DNA of 53,563 bases from Gamarada debralockiae (taxonomy: Eukaryota; Ascomycota; Leotiomycetes; Helotiales; Hyphodiscaceae). Where the stretch lies: positions 1 to 53,563 of the forward strand of contig NXFV01000721.1 of assembly GCA_002803225.1 (NCBI GenBank). The letters run 5' to 3'. The translations under genes and the position numbers were made by a program. Each line of letters begins with the position of its first letter. Position 1 is the first letter of the stretch. Under the pieces are notes generated by a model that saw only the letters and a program-made list of their open reading frames with translations, made no database searches and was not told the DNA's origin. Below are positions 1 through 12,147 of this stretch, piece after piece.

Positions 1-196
1 ATTTTGGACTGCAGTCTGCACTACTGGAAACACTGACAGCTCGAATTGAATGGAATACCGTAAATGTGTTTTGAGAGGCGTGCCGATGTGGCTACCGTAG
101 TTCGAGCTCTCCATTGGAATGAATGACTAAGCCCAGCCCGGAATAAGACATCGTCTATTCCGAACAAGTATTATTGTCATTGATATTTGATTTCCT

Positions 197-415
197 CGAA
201 AGAAAAGAGTACGATTTGGCGCTGTTGTTGCAATAAGATGGGAATACTTCAAGAGTTGAAAGGAAGCACAAATTGATATTATGTGACAGTCTTCCGAATT
301 GCGGTACAATTTGAAAGACACTGAGAAAAGAGTAGAATTTGACGTTGTTGTTGTTGCAATACGAATGAAAGGCTTGGGGAGCTGGAAAGGAGAACAACAG
401 CACAAAGTTTATATG
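197..415. repeat. Old imperfect tandem duplication (about 120 bp unit)
   Basis: Two adjacent stretches, about 197-280 and 322-415, share the same order of words: 'gaaaagagta', a TTG/GTTGTTGTTGCAATA block, 'ggaa/ggaaagga', 'caca' and a closing 'tatat/gatat'. The copies differ by many substitutions and small indels, so the duplication is old. No coding role is visible. Confidence 0.35.
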
Positions 416-1890
416 TAAATGACCCCCAAAATACAAGAGCGTAATGTGAAGAAGATATTGAAGTAAGTTGTAGGGTGTCGAATGTGGTCTTTAAACCGAA
501 TTGCGCCCACGTGCCTGCTTAGATGCAGGTAATAGTAGACAAGAGGCGATAGGAACGGGCACAAAAAACGCTCCGAACCAAGCGCAGAGAGGGTTTTCGG
601 CTCGGCCTTGAAAATGATCGACACTGTCGTTGAGCGGGATAATCACCCAATAAGCGGCTAGACTTTCGTTATTCTCTGCTGGGACTTGCCAGATTGCAAG
701 GGATCTTGTAAATTTTCGAGCTGTGCCCCTTTCTGAGATTTGAAAATCAGTCATTGCTTTAACACAGTGTCATTAGAAAAAATACCAGAGCAGTACCGAA
801 TAATAACCCTAGGAGAACTGTATCTGAGCTTCGGACACTTGTGGAAGGCTTGGATATAGATGGGTGACTGGAATTAATATCACGTGACAGAAAACAAGCC
901 TTTCTGTGGTAAAGAGTGATAGAGAGAGCTAGGATAGAGCTATGAAGTTGAATCAACTCATCAACTGCTCTAGTACCACTTGCCACTCTCCAGTAACCAA
1001 TTCCAGAATCCCTTCCAGCATCCGAACCACCAAACCGTCCATCCGTGCCTTGTCCGCCATGGTAGTGGTAATCTAGAGATATATAAGTGGGAAAGGATTG
1101 AAGAGTTGATATTTCGCTCTCATCACTGTCACAGGGCCAAAAGAGTGATCTTGGTGATGTGGATGAAGAAAAAAGAGCTTCTGAGCATCAAATTCTATCG
1201 TCACATGGTGGTCCCCCAGTCCCCAAATGCAAAACGAAGCAGACACTTGACTTCAAACATTCGAATCTCCGCAACCACTAGACCATACTCTACGATCCAG
1301 ATCTCATGAGATAGCCAAACTTCTGAAGGATTACACCCTCGATATTTTAATCTCCCCGCCATAATTCTGCGTTTTCAATGGCTTCAAGACGTCATGGTTG
1401 CTCTGCTTTGGAGCATTTCGGCGCTAATGCAAGGCACCCAGAGCTATCTTCCTGCTTCTTTCAGAGCCTCGAGCCTCACATCTCTCAGCCGAGATCGGCA
1501 CGTACAGACCCATTTCTGAGAGTTCAGCGTGTGAGGCTCGACAGAAATCGAAGACCAAAGGCCAACATCACGTAAGGGCAGGATGACCTCTGGAGGAGCG
1601 CTTATAGGGAATATCAATAATGGAATACAGTCGTTTGCATACGCTTGTATGGGTAAGTTTACTAGAGATTCATAAACCAATATTCTGGCTTGTTTGGCTT
1701 GCAACTCGGCAGTGGTGGCTTTGTCCAGCGACTTGGGTGCTGATGGGAATATATTTCTGTACATCAAGACATGTCGTTAGAAATCAGTTGATTGCGGTTT
1801 GGCCTCCTTGTTTGAGCCTAGCCGATTGACTAAGACCTATCCCTAAGGTACAGTGCCTTGGAACAAGGAGAGCTTGTACAGTAGATCTGG

Positions 1891-1931
1891 ATATAACGAA
1901 CCTGTAAATTTACTTCTAACGTTCGTTATAT
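1891..1931. repeat. Perfect 11-bp inverted repeat (hairpin)
   Basis: ATATAACGAAC at 1891-1901 is matched exactly by its reverse complement at 1921-1931, with a 19-nt loop. It sits in an AT-rich stretch with other transposon-like scraps. It could be a worn MITE end or a structured DNA site. Confidence 0.5.
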
Positions 1932-2628
1932 AGAGACTTTCGGTCCAACAAAATAAATCACGTGCTAATTCTGTATGAGTCTGCTAATTCCGTAGCGTTT
2001 GTTTACGAGCCAAGCAAACCCTTTTAAATACTTTATCACGTGATTATAAACTATGCTTAATTAAGACCAAGGCGGTGGAATAAATGGTTATGATTGGCTA
2101 TTAATCATGTGACTAGTTTTACAACGAATTTTGAAATTTTTTGTTTGTATTACGTTATAGCGAGAGATTCGATATAAGGTAAAATGCCACCTAATTTTAA
2201 AGAATCTCTGAAAAAAAATCGTTATAGCCAGATTTTATACTCTATGTAGGAAGCTGTAGTAAGGGATCCTTGTTAAGTAACCTTTACCAAGAATCAGCTC
2301 TTGTATTCATAACTCACCAAGCGAACATTGCTCATCAGGTGCATGCCGATTTCCGCCGCTGGATTACAGAACCGGCAATGCTGATTGGCCCCGACTCGGT
2401 AGAAGACATCACCAAAATGTACTAGTGGGTCAAGCGACTTTATTCCCGAGGTCAAGCTGTTGCCATCAACGACAGTCGTCGACGTCTTCGATATCCTGCA
2501 TTGATTGAGTCGTCTCAATTCATTCAACATCTTCGTGCGATCTCTGAAGATACAAAGAGTCAATCCGCACAACTCCTCAAAGGAGACCCCAAATTATTCA
2601 ATTGAACACTCCACTCCTCCAGCCTACC

Positions 2629-3565
2629 ATGGCATTTCTACGAACCACCTCACGGCTCTTCGCCACTACGCGCCCAGCCCTACGTTCCCAATTCATCGCT
2701 CGAGGAATGGCTACTACAACAAGTGGACACCCCGTCCAAAGCGCTACATCCCCATCCAAAACCTCCACGATCCAAGAGCCTGCCAAAGATCCAGAAGCCA
2801 AGATCAAGACCTTCCACATCTACCGCTGGAATCCGGACGAGCCTGCCACCAAGCCAAAAATGCAAAGCTATACGCTCGATTTGAATAAGACTGGTCCTAT
2901 GGTATTAGATGCGTTGATTCGGATTAAGAACGAGGTTGATCCTACACTTACTTTTCGACGGAGCTGTCGGGAGGGCATTTGTGGGAGTTGTGCGATGAAT
3001 ATTGATGGTGTTAATACTTTGGCTTGTTTATGTATGTATTCCTTTACTCCTTTTCCGAATTTCTTAAGACAAGCTAATGGATCGTACGACAGGCCGCATC
3101 CCAACCGACACCAAGCAAGAAACGAAGATCTACCCTCTTCCCCATACCTACATCGTAAAAGACATTGTTCCTGACCTAACCCAATTCTACAAGCAATACA
3201 AATCTATCAAGCCCTATCTCCAACACTCCGCCCCAGCACCTAACGGCAAAGAATATCTCCAATCCAAGGAAGAGCGCAAGAAGTTAGACGGACTCTACGA
3301 ATGTATTCTCTGCGCCTGCTGCTCCACATCTTGCCCTTCATACTGGTGGAATCAAGAGGAGTACTTAGGACCAGCGGTACTGTTGCAGAGTTATAGATGG
3401 TTAGCGGATAGCAGAGATGAGAAGAAAGAGGAGAGAAAGGCGGCCTTGGACAACTCTATGAGTTTGTACAGATGCCATACTATTTTGAACTGCTCGCGGA
3501 CGTGTCCGAAGGGTTTGAATCCGGGATTGGCGATTGCGGAGATTAAGAAGGAGATGGCTTTTTAA
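2629..3565 (+). CDS. SDH2: Succinate dehydrogenase iron-sulfur subunit, mitochondrial (SDH2/SdhB)
   Basis: This is the iron-sulfur subunit of respiratory complex II, passing electrons from the flavin subunit to ubiquinone at the inner mitochondrial membrane. Exons are 2629-3031 and 3093-3565, giving 291 aa. The intron has a GTATGT donor, GCTAAT branch point and CAG acceptor, and splicing restores the conserved LAC-CRIPTDT reading. An Arg/Ser/Thr-rich N-terminus fits a mitochondrial presequence. The 2Fe-2S ligands are in [10 protein letters not shown] and the Cys of NTLAC. The 4Fe-4S and 3Fe-4S ligands are in [12 protein letters not shown] and [14 protein letters not shown]. An in-frame extension upstream of the ATG is probably 5' UTR. 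The residues altered in SDHI-resistant fungi (Pro and Asn of CPSYWWN, His of YRCHTIL) are all wild-type. Confidence 0.96.
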
Positions 3566-4758
3566 GGCCCAGATAGTGGAATGAGGGGTTAAGGAGACGA
3601 GGGAATGGCATACATGATGGGCATAGCGAGATGGAGATATGAAAGTTGCTGGTATCTTACTGAGTTGGGAGCATGGCCGATTGTGCGGCGTGTTATGTGT
3701 AGATATGGACGTTACTGCATCGATTCCTATGTTCTACTTTTCTCTCTACATTCTTTTCATCCCTTATCTATCAAAGTCAAGTGTAGTTTATCACGAGACT
3801 CCCCCCCCCCCACCCCTTTTTACGGCACACTAGGAAAGTCCAGCTCCAGGCTGCTTCGAAAGCGCCAAGTGTAGCCCATCAGTCTGCAGGCAACAACTCC
3901 GCATTATAAAGTGCCTAAGTTGTCCAGGAGCTCGCTTAAGTACAACACGCAGCGAAGATGTACGCTGTCGTCTGTTCAAGAAGTCTGGTGGAGGTAGTTG
4001 AACGAAATCGTCTCGTATCCCTCAAATAAGTGTACCTACCAAAGGCAGCACCCACTCACCGGAAAGCCAGAATGGTAGGCGCTACAGTTCTCCCACTGCA
4101 ACACTCATATTGTTGGTGCCTGCAGGAGCAATCTCGAGGGTCGCTTAAAGTGCGACAGCCAAGAAAAGTATATTTGTATGCTGCCTCTACCTAAAGAGCC
4201 TGTCCGCAGGAGCTGAGAGAATTCATCCTCACCCTCTCCCAGGTTCAACTTCGATTCACCGGGAAGCTTTAACACACTTAGGGGCAAATCTCGACGCTCA
4301 CTTAAAATACGGCATGCAACGAAACTTGTTGGCTCGAAGAAGCCATCGAGGAGGGGAACTGGTGGAAGAGTGCGAAGAGCGAAGTTTGTGTACCCGGGAA
4401 GTGTCTAAAACGCCAACATAAGTCACATCCATGAGGACAAGGCGCTTGGGAGGGAATTAGCTATAAAAATGCAATTCCACATTGATGAATCTTAAATTAT
4501 ATAAAGATGCTATGCTCTAGTCTAGAAGTAGCTGAAAAATGCTATCTAGTAAGATCCTTAACCTTTGGTTTATCATCTGGTATAAAGCCGCTGTCATCCA
4601 ACTCTATCTAGTGCATCTCTATATGAAGTGCAACCCATATCCACGATGAAATGCCCCAGACTCCACGCCAAATGCTCAAATCCCAATCTTTGGCTCCACT
4701 CATGCAAACGTCCTAGTCTATCATAACCCAATATCCCTTGTCCGCGCACAAAATGTGT
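3566..4758. other. Intergenic region with degenerate direct repeats
   Basis: This lies between the convergent SDH2 and hydrolase genes, and I find no gene in it. A run of about 11 C sits near 3,802. About 3,900-4,430 carries three diverged copies of a 150-200 bp unit, recognised by recurring words: 'gctcgcttaag' near 3,931, 'ggtcgcttaaag' near 4,139, 'gctcacttaaa' near 4,297, and 'caccgg(g)aag' near 4,057, 4,256 and 4,394. Confidence 0.5.
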
Positions 4759-5918
4759 CTATTCTGCCTTAGTATCAAGATTCGCAACAAAGTCCGTAAT
4801 CGACTCGAAATAGCCCGCTTCCAAAACACTCGAATTGTGATCTCCTCCCGGCAGCGGCTTCCAGATCTTCGTAGGCGCTTGGCAGATCTCGAAGAGGCGG
4901 CGCATGTGACTCGGTCTATATCCCTTCACGTCAGCTAACAACCTCCAGTAATACGTGAAGTTAGATGAAATAGGAATAGCAAGTTGTTGTCAGACAAGAT
5001 TCTAAGGTTGTTGTAATCTGGTCCCAGAAGGGACTCATATTTTGTGGATGGAATATTAGGTCATCATTCAAGCGGCGGAAGGGAAAGGAGAAAGCGGGGA
5101 GCGTACGGTACGAGCTCATCTTGTAGACCGGATAGGAAGAGAATTGGGACTTCGGTGATGAAGGGGAGGAAGGTATCGGATGCCCAGACTTGATGGCACA
5201 GAAGCGTCAGGTATCGTGCTGGTGGGATGATACTGCTTTCATTAGCATAGGAATTCAGCAAGAAACAGGAAAGGATCCTTACGAGGGAATCAACTTCCTC
5301 ATACTCAAGAAAGTATTCTCTAGCACTAATCCAACCAACTTCTTATCATTCTGATTCTTAGCCACTAGTTGCACCGACACAGCACCACCCAAACTTTGAC
5401 CAAAGACCACAATATCATTATCTCTAGTTTCGGCCCGCTTTCGTAGATAATCGTATCCGGTCTGTGCATCAATCATGATTCCATGTTCATCTGGGCTTCC
5501 TGTCGACAAACCATATCCTCTATATTCGAGCATGAACACGGAGCAGCCCATGTTCTGTACGAGCATCCTCGCAATCGGTATTCGATGGCCAATGTTCCCC
5601 GCATTGCCATGGAACATCAGCACTGTGAGGTTCTTGCGCCGAATGGTTTGTGGAGCTCGGATGTAGAATGCGGATAGCTTTTCTCCATCGGGTGTAGGTA
5701 TCATAAGTTCTTCGAAGTCGGTGAGACCAAATTTGGAGGGACGGGGGACATCGGTGCGGGCGAGATTAGGGATGTGGGAAGGGTAGATGAGAGCTCTGTT
5801 TGTGGGTTGTTAGCTATAGATCGCCGAAAGAATGGTGGGGCACACACTTTTGCTTGAAGTATAACAGGGAGCTCAGGAGAGCAGCGATGCCCTGCCGCCA
5901 TTGTAAGTACAAGACCAT
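4759..5918 (-). CDS. BEM46-like alpha/beta hydrolase
   Basis: This is a membrane-anchored serine hydrolase of the BEM46/ABHD13 family; fungal members are linked to polarity and ER or plasma-membrane location, and the substrate is unknown. Four exons (5848-5918, 5283-5795, 5107-5232, 4759-4915) splice in phase to 288 aa. The start ATG at 5918 has an in-frame TGA just upstream. The N-terminus is one hydrophobic anchor (GIAALLSSLLYF), followed by the family's ALIYPSHIPNLARTDVPRPS. The oxyanion region is MFHGNAGN. The catalytic triad is visible as Ser in GQSLGG, Asp in GLQDELVP and His in PGGDHNSS. The last intron is long for this window (191 nt). All motifs are intact, so it is probably functional. 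Confidence 0.92.
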
Positions 5919-6996
5919 GAGCGGACGGCAGATTGAAAGTCAAGATGAGGAAGCAGAAGGATAAGGAGGAAGGTGTACCGAGGAAACCAGAATTGGAATG
6001 CGCATGTAACTCGCAAGCGTACTAAACAAATCGGTCATCTGCTCCAGGTAGTTTGTAGATGATTCTTGGGGTGCCATGATGAAGGAGGGTCGAGATAAGG
6101 AATTGTTCTGTTTGGTTGCCTTGTGATGATGTCTCGTGGCCGATCGGTGTGAGTGTCAAGAGCTGTTGTAGGCTGATGACAAGGTTGGTTGGGTGTGTTA
6201 GATGCGCATTATTGGTCATAAAATTTCACTAGTAGGTACTGTAACCTTAAGCCTTGGTTGAGTGCTGATCCTAGGAATCGATTTTGGGATGAATGATGGA
6301 CGCATGAAGAGGTAATCTGAGCTGGGTTCTGCGATGTTCAGTTTATACACACAACCTGGTTTGAGTCAATAGACGGCGTGTCCAGGGGGCTTAAGAGGCG
6401 TCCAAAGGTGCAAATTATCGTCAGGAGTAGAGTGACGGGCTCGTATCACCCAGTAATCTGGTGATCGAGCCGACTGGCAGTGATGCAAGTAGTCGTACAA
6501 CAAAGTACCAGACAATCCAATAAGGAGAGTCCAACAGTTCCAGAAACGAGGTCCTTTGGTCGAGAGACGGTAGGGCAAGGAATCGACAGCAGCCCCCCTT
6601 GTCCCCCACCCTGCGTCCCAATTTCTGTCCTCAGTCTCCAGGCGAATAATATTCTCAGCGCGAAGCCCCCTTGACCATTCCATCCCACCAACAGCAGAAT
6701 TAACCAAACAACTGCGTTGCTGATCTCCTTCATGCACAATCTGAACGACGCGACCTGCAGCAATCCGCATACCACCCGCGCAAATCCTTGATCCAGAAAT
6801 AAACGACCCAAAACGGAAGTCCTGGAACATCCTCATACACCTTCTACGCAACCCCCTTACTGTGGTCCCATCTCTTACAACCGTCATCCCCGCGATACTC
6901 ACATCATAACCTCATTAGTTCTCGATTTTCACGACGTGGCAGAATCAGATCGAGTCACAATTAAACCCCACAAATCGCCATCGAACGAAATTCATC
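5919..6996. other. Divergent promoter region
   Basis: This stretch separates the divergently transcribed hydrolase and LYAR-type genes. Overlapping minus-strand open frames at 6366-6902 read one another's frames, contain no family motif and have no splice partners. I treat them as chance. No convincing regulatory site was found by eye. Confidence 0.5.
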
Positions 6997-8428
6997 ATGG
7001 TATCTTTTTCTTGCGAAGTATGTTTACTCTACGCGCCTTAGGGCACCAACACCGAATTCCAACTTCACAAGCAATACTGACAGCTGTCTAGGGATGTGGA
7101 GACGTCCTTACGAAGAAGAAACTCGATCCCCATCGCAATCAATGTCGTGGCGCATCATTTACATGTCTTGATTGCATGGTACACTTCCAGGGTACAGAGT
7201 ACCGCTCTCATACAGTATGTGACCAATGTACAACATGAGTGCCCACATTCAAGAGCTAATGACCTTCAAGAGCTGTATCAGTGAAGCGCAGAAATATCAA
7301 GGAGCCTTATATCGACCAGAGAAGGAGAAGAAGAACAAGAACAACAACTCGAAAGCTGTCGTACCACACAAAGCATACGTCGAAGATGCGGTCGAAGACT
7401 ACGGTCACAATTCACACATTACGATTGTCGATCCTCCTATGCCCGAAGCACCCTCTCCACCATCAGCAGCACCAGGCTTCACGATGGAGCAGGAGGACGT
7501 CAACGTATTCGATTTCCTGGTCGACAGCGAAACCCCGAATGCTTCGCGGCTCGAACTCAGTGCTCCCGAGCCAATGCATTTGATAGAAGATACCCCTCGG
7601 GAGAACACCGATCGAGATCTTGTTAGAGTACGCTTCAACGAGCAGGCTGCTGAAAGCGTTTCGGATCTAATTGAATATGGCTCTGGACCTGTACCTACGT
7701 CAGCATTCCAAACGCCAGCACTAAAAGTTGAAAAGGAACGAAAGAAAGAGAAGAAGGACCGCGAGCAGAGTCGGGATGAGAAGAAGGACAAGAAGCGCAA
7801 GCGCCTGCACGTCGATACACGGGATTTGTCTCCCAAAGAAGGCGACGAGATCATGACCGATGCACCACCCGTTCTCCATTCTGGCTTGACTGGCGGTCTC
7901 AACCGACTTCTATCTCGCCCTTCAGTATTTCCACCATCACCCGATTATTCTGGTGGTGATGCAGCCGATGCTTCTCCCGGCAGTCCACTCAAGAAGACGA
8001 AACATTCCAAGCGTGGCCGGGTCGACACAATCAGCAATAATATCATGTCTATGATCAGCACACGCACTTCCTCTCGCGAACACTCCGAAGATCGACCTCG
8101 ACGCAAACATCGCAGACATCGCGAACGTTCCGAACGTCCCGCCCAAAAGATGCTCGAGTACAAACCTATGGACGGCGAAGTCATATCGGAAGACTCTCAA
8201 AACCAAATGGTTGTCTTCCAACCACGAGCGGAATTACTGTTGAGTTTTATAAACAAGGGACCTGAGAGCGAGAGAGGAATGAGCATGAACAAGGCACTAA
8301 AGAGGTATCATCGCGAGCGCAATATGTCAGGCATGGGACTAAGCCGAGGAGAGGAGGAGAAGGAACTTTGGAGGAGTCTTAGGATGAAGAAGAATGAGAG
8401 AGGCGAGATCGTTTTGTTCTTGGGATAA
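6997..8428 (+). CDS. LYAR-type C2HC zinc-finger protein
   Basis: Exons 6997-7017, 7092-7214 and 7271-8428 give 433 aa. The first exon encodes only MVSFSCE; the second completes the LYAR-type finger: CxxC in CEGCGD, a His in DPHRNQC, then CLDCMVHFQG and the EYRSHTSC His-Cys pair across the second intron. The segment after the finger (SEAQKYQGALY) is the family hallmark. The rest is low-complexity: a Lys/Arg/Glu-rich block near residues 195-215 that could be a nuclear signal, Ser/Pro-rich linkers, and another basic block. LYAR proteins are nucleolar and linked to rRNA transcription and ribosome production. That role is assumed from the family. The long disordered tail is poorly conserved, as is usual. 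Confidence 0.88.
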
Positions 8429-9814
8429 GATACCATACGTTTTGGGTTGCTTTTTTGTGGGATCTGCTATTTGCATCTTTGTTGCAATGTTGTTGCATCG
8501 TTGTATGCTCCTGGCTGGGCCCTGGAGCATACTAGTAGACCTGGAATCAAGGGCCTTCAGTCCGGTGGCTCGTCCACCTTTCTCACTTCGAGTCATCTCT
8601 GCGTGCTATGAGCGCCAATAGATACCGTGCACTCAACGGTCACTTATGACAGCGGTACGTTTGAACCCCACTTGAGAAATTGGGATAAGTTCGTTACACC
8701 AGTGGCCTGTCAGTTCTCGAGTCAGTGTCCTGCATAAATCGAGGGAGAAGCTTCAGTCTGCTGGTCATTCTTCAGCAGACAAGCCAAATAGGGTTCGGAA
8801 ACACCGTTCCTCAGTAAAAACTTACGCTCGGCCCAATCGTTTAGACAACATCAACGGTTCCTTCACCGCATTGCCCAAGTCTTTCCAAATGATAGAGTGC
8901 GGAGAGTTCTTCGTTTGCCCTTCAAAGCAGCACCAGAAAACCGCCATGTCACACAGAGATGCTCTTACCGATATATCATTCATTTATCCGCCTTTTCAAT
9001 AAATCACTGGATGTTATTTTCGGCCCGCACTCGTGGCCGCCACACCGAATACCGAGGCAATGGTCTGATCACTGTCGCCTGATCTATTGTCGACATCGTT
9101 GTGGACGAACGCGTCAAAGCGATCCCAGAAAAGCCCAAGCTCAAGGCTGTTGAGCCCTCCTTCCATATTCTATTTATCCTACCAATCAACTCCCACCAGC
9201 TCCTCCCCTCTGCCCAATTTTCTACTATCGCTGTCTAAGACCTCGGAAATTTGATCCCCTCAGCGTGGAGTTATAAAATCAATTGGTGTTTTCTTTTTCA
9301 TTGAATCGATCGATGCTCCGGAATGGTTTGGTTGAGAGCAAACACGCGTGGCAGGCCCTACGGAAAACCCGCCTGTAGATTACCGGACGCCCGCTAATCT
9401 TGCACGGGGCGATCATTGGCCAGTGGCAGATCATGGCTCCAGGCACGGTCTGCTAGGGTACCTGACCCCTGACGCTAATCTTCACAATGAAAATCTAGTG
9501 CTGTTCTAGGACATCGCGTAGGCGAATGGCTTGAACGTACGGGACGAGGGCGCTGTTCTAGCTGTAGTCTGTGGGATGGTCCGTTTGTTCTTTGCCCGGG
9601 CGAGACTACTGAGATAGGAAGATGAAGCGAAGAGAAGAGGTAAGGGATCGGAAGGATGGATGGGGGATGGTGAGTTATGTTAGGGTGGAAAGAAGGCGGA
9701 GCGTTTTATCATAAGTATCTGGCTCATCCCCCTTCTGAGGCTTGGGTTGGCTGATTCTAAGCTTTGAGTTTGGACCTTACTGACGACCGAGAACTGCATC
9801 AGAAAGTTTTCAAG
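8429..9814. other. Intergenic region, promoter of the RGS gene
   Basis: Nearly 1.4 kb lies between two plus-strand genes. No ORF with family resemblance or good splicing was seen. Short frames at 8897-9189 overlap on both strands and look random. The last 500 bases are purine-rich and probably hold the promoter and leader of the next gene. Confidence 0.5.
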
Positions 9815-11284
9815 ATGCCTCTTCAATTCCCTTCGTGGATGCAGTGGTACAAGAAACCTTCATACGTCGATATCAAGGAGTACTCTGCTGCGCTTGCAGA
9901 GAAACGCTCATCGAGCCCACTTCGTCGGAACAGCGTCGACAGCAGGAAGAGTACTGATATCCCTCCGAAGCTCAGTTTAGAGAAAATATTGAAAAATCAA
10001 CCATGTATGTTGCCACTCTCGACTCTATCAGTCTTGATCGCAGTCGCTGATATCATCACAGGTAGTCCTATGTCGTTGTATGACTTCTACATGTACTTGA
10101 AGCATATCGAACACTCGCCTGAGAACTTGGAGTTTTATGTTTGGTATGTAGGAGCTTCCAGAAGGCCATTGAACGCCACTAATCGTTCTTAGGTTCAAGA
10201 ACTTTAAAGCAGGCCGCTTGACCTCCCTGTCGGAAATTCCTCGAGAGAAGAGCACTCTCCAAGAGCACACATCCGAATATGGATCCGAGACCGACCTAGC
10301 TAAGGTAGACAACGACGGGAATTCATTCGGCGGAACAACCGTGGCAGAAATCCATGATGAGTTTGACCTTGAGGAGCATGGTACGTTCGTTCTCACTTCC
10401 ATCGAGCCCAGCACTAATATGTCACAGTCAACACAGACGAGATCTACGCCCAAATCGCCAATCTCGTCAACCCAATGTGCGGCTGCCTGGCATCCAAAAC
10501 GAAACCATCCAACAAACTCGCCGCTATCGCAGACAAGTTCCGCTCCCCAGAAGCCCAGTCTACAACGAACGTAGCCTCATCCGCCTCATCGGTCGAACTC
10601 CAAGAGGCCCGTCGCGCCGAACTCGACGCCATCACAGTCCTCTTCCTCCTCCCGGGCGCACCAAAGGAACTCAACATCCCAGCCGCAATGCGCGACAAGG
10701 CTTTATCTGCTCTCCAAACCTCAACATCCGCACATCACTTGGCAGCTATTGCGGATCATTGTTACATATTATTGAAGAGCTGCTCGCATAGAAATTTCAT
10801 CCGCCTCGGCGTCTCCAATGGCACCTTCGAAACAGTTTGCATGGCGACCTCGCTCGGCATAGTCCTCACAGTCGCCGGCTTCCTCTGCATGCTCCTCCTC
10901 GCCTTCTGTTCGCCCTCCGAACACCATGCAACGCGCTGGCGCGGACTCGCCGCTTGGCCTATGTGGTCCATCGGCGTCGGGTTAATCCTCTCTGGTCTTC
11001 GCGGTAGCTGTTTCTTCCTGCTGCTGTTTAGCAGGAGACAGCCACTGCCGTGGGAGAAGTTCGATGATGCGGGTGGTGATGGATTAGTTGCTAAGAAGAG
11101 TGTGCTGAGGACTTTCTTTGGGAGACTTATGATCTTTGATCGCAAGTTGAAGGTTAAAGATGATAATCTTAGGTATCTTCAGAGGAAGATTGTCATGCAG
11201 AGTGTGTTTGGTGGTGTTGTCTTTGCTACTTTGATGGAAGTTTTATTTTTGAGTCTGCCGATTTGGAAGTCGGGATTGAGCTGA
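9815..11284 (+). CDS. RGS-domain membrane protein, RAX1-like
   Basis: Four exons (9815-10004, 10062-10143, 10193-10380, 10428-11284) join in phase to 438 aa. The start MPLQFPSWMQWYKKPSYVDIK is the first ATG in frame. An RGS-like region begins at SPMSLYDFYMYLKHIEHSPENLEF, carries a long acidic insert, and resumes with EIYAQIANLVNPM and ends near HRNFIRLGVSNGTFE. The C-terminal part has three hydrophobic segments (LGIVLTVAGFLCMLLLAFC, AWPMWSIGVGLILSGLRG and SVFGGVVFATLMEVLFLSL). An RGS domain followed by membrane spans matches Rax1 of yeast bipolar budding and its filamentous relatives (RgsC/Rax1) in polarity and G-protein signalling. The split RGS makes GAP activity uncertain. Confidence 0.85.
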
Positions 11285-12147
11285 GAGAGTTTTGGTTGTG
11301 ATGGGACGATTGTGTGACAGGGGGATTGGGATTTCTTTACTTTGTTGTTGATACCACTTTCTTTGGGTTCGAGATTCTAGTGCGGTGTTGTACGGAACCT
11401 CCTCTTGTTTTATACCTGGTTGGGGCATTGGGTAGGGAGAGGCTTGGTGTCGCGCTTCGTCGCTGTCGGTCAGGACTGGTCTCTTTTCCCTTTGTCTATA
11501 TTGTCATCGTCGTACCCTAATTATGTACATGTTCAATCCCTTTAGTAACTAGATGGCTCTTTGATCGCACTATTGATTCGTCAATGATCTCCCTCCTACC
11601 TTGCCGGTTAGGTAGCCTTGTGCTCAAGGCTGAAAAGTCACCTCTTTTTGGAACGACTTTAAACCCCAGCTCACTTCCATTGAACAGCCCCAACTATGAT
11701 TCACTTCTCAATTGCCCGCAGTCGTGGATATTTTACGAAAAGAATCATTTCATGCAAGATAATCAAGCTATTGAGTAAATGACTCAGCTGTGACTCCTCT
11801 CTCTGCCCCTCGCCTAAAAGGTCCTAGCTTGAGAATTTCCACCGATGCCCTCTTTGCCACACATAAACTCAGCCTTGTTCCTGATTCTTTCCATCAACAC
11901 CAAAACATCTAACGAAACCACGATCGTTGACGATTTCTTTTCCCCTCCGAAGACGCCGTATTTTTAAGGCGCACTGATCAGGAACGTTCTCTACAAACGT
12001 TATACGAATACACAAACCTACTACGAATCACCGAAAGGTCAATCTTTCAGAAGCAAGCGCAAACTCAAAGCTCGCGCCCAGAACCCTAGTCAAGAAAGAG
12101 AGACGAATTCTCAATCCATCTCTGATTCTCTTCCATCTCCCATCACC
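11285..12147. other. 3' UTR and long 5' leader of the FAP1-like gene
   Basis: No coding gene is supported. The pyrimidine-rich stretch from about 11,780 to 12,147 looks like the promoter and leader of the next gene, with CT-rich tracts just before its ATG. Confidence 0.5.

Larger units (their letters stand above)
1..2628. other. Intergenic region, no supported gene
   Basis: I see no gene here that I can support. Short open frames exist, for example minus-strand 491-754 and 759-986; the second ends in a hydrophobic stretch. They lack good starts, splice partners or family resemblance. About 1,850-2,290 is AT-rich and carries a perfect inverted repeat (1891-1931) and fragments resembling worn transposon ends (repeated 'cgttatag' words near 2,152 and 2,220). 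The last roughly 100 bases are the SDH2 promoter and leader. Confidence 0.6.

Noticed and set aside
6022..6219. 65-aa minus-strand frame upstream of the BEM46-like gene
   Set aside because: Too short and motif-free; it does not splice to the hydrolase, which has a well-supported start at 5918.
6366..6902. 178-aa minus-strand frame in the promoter region
   Set aside because: Three overlapping frames of similar length, no motif and no splice partner. Probably chance.
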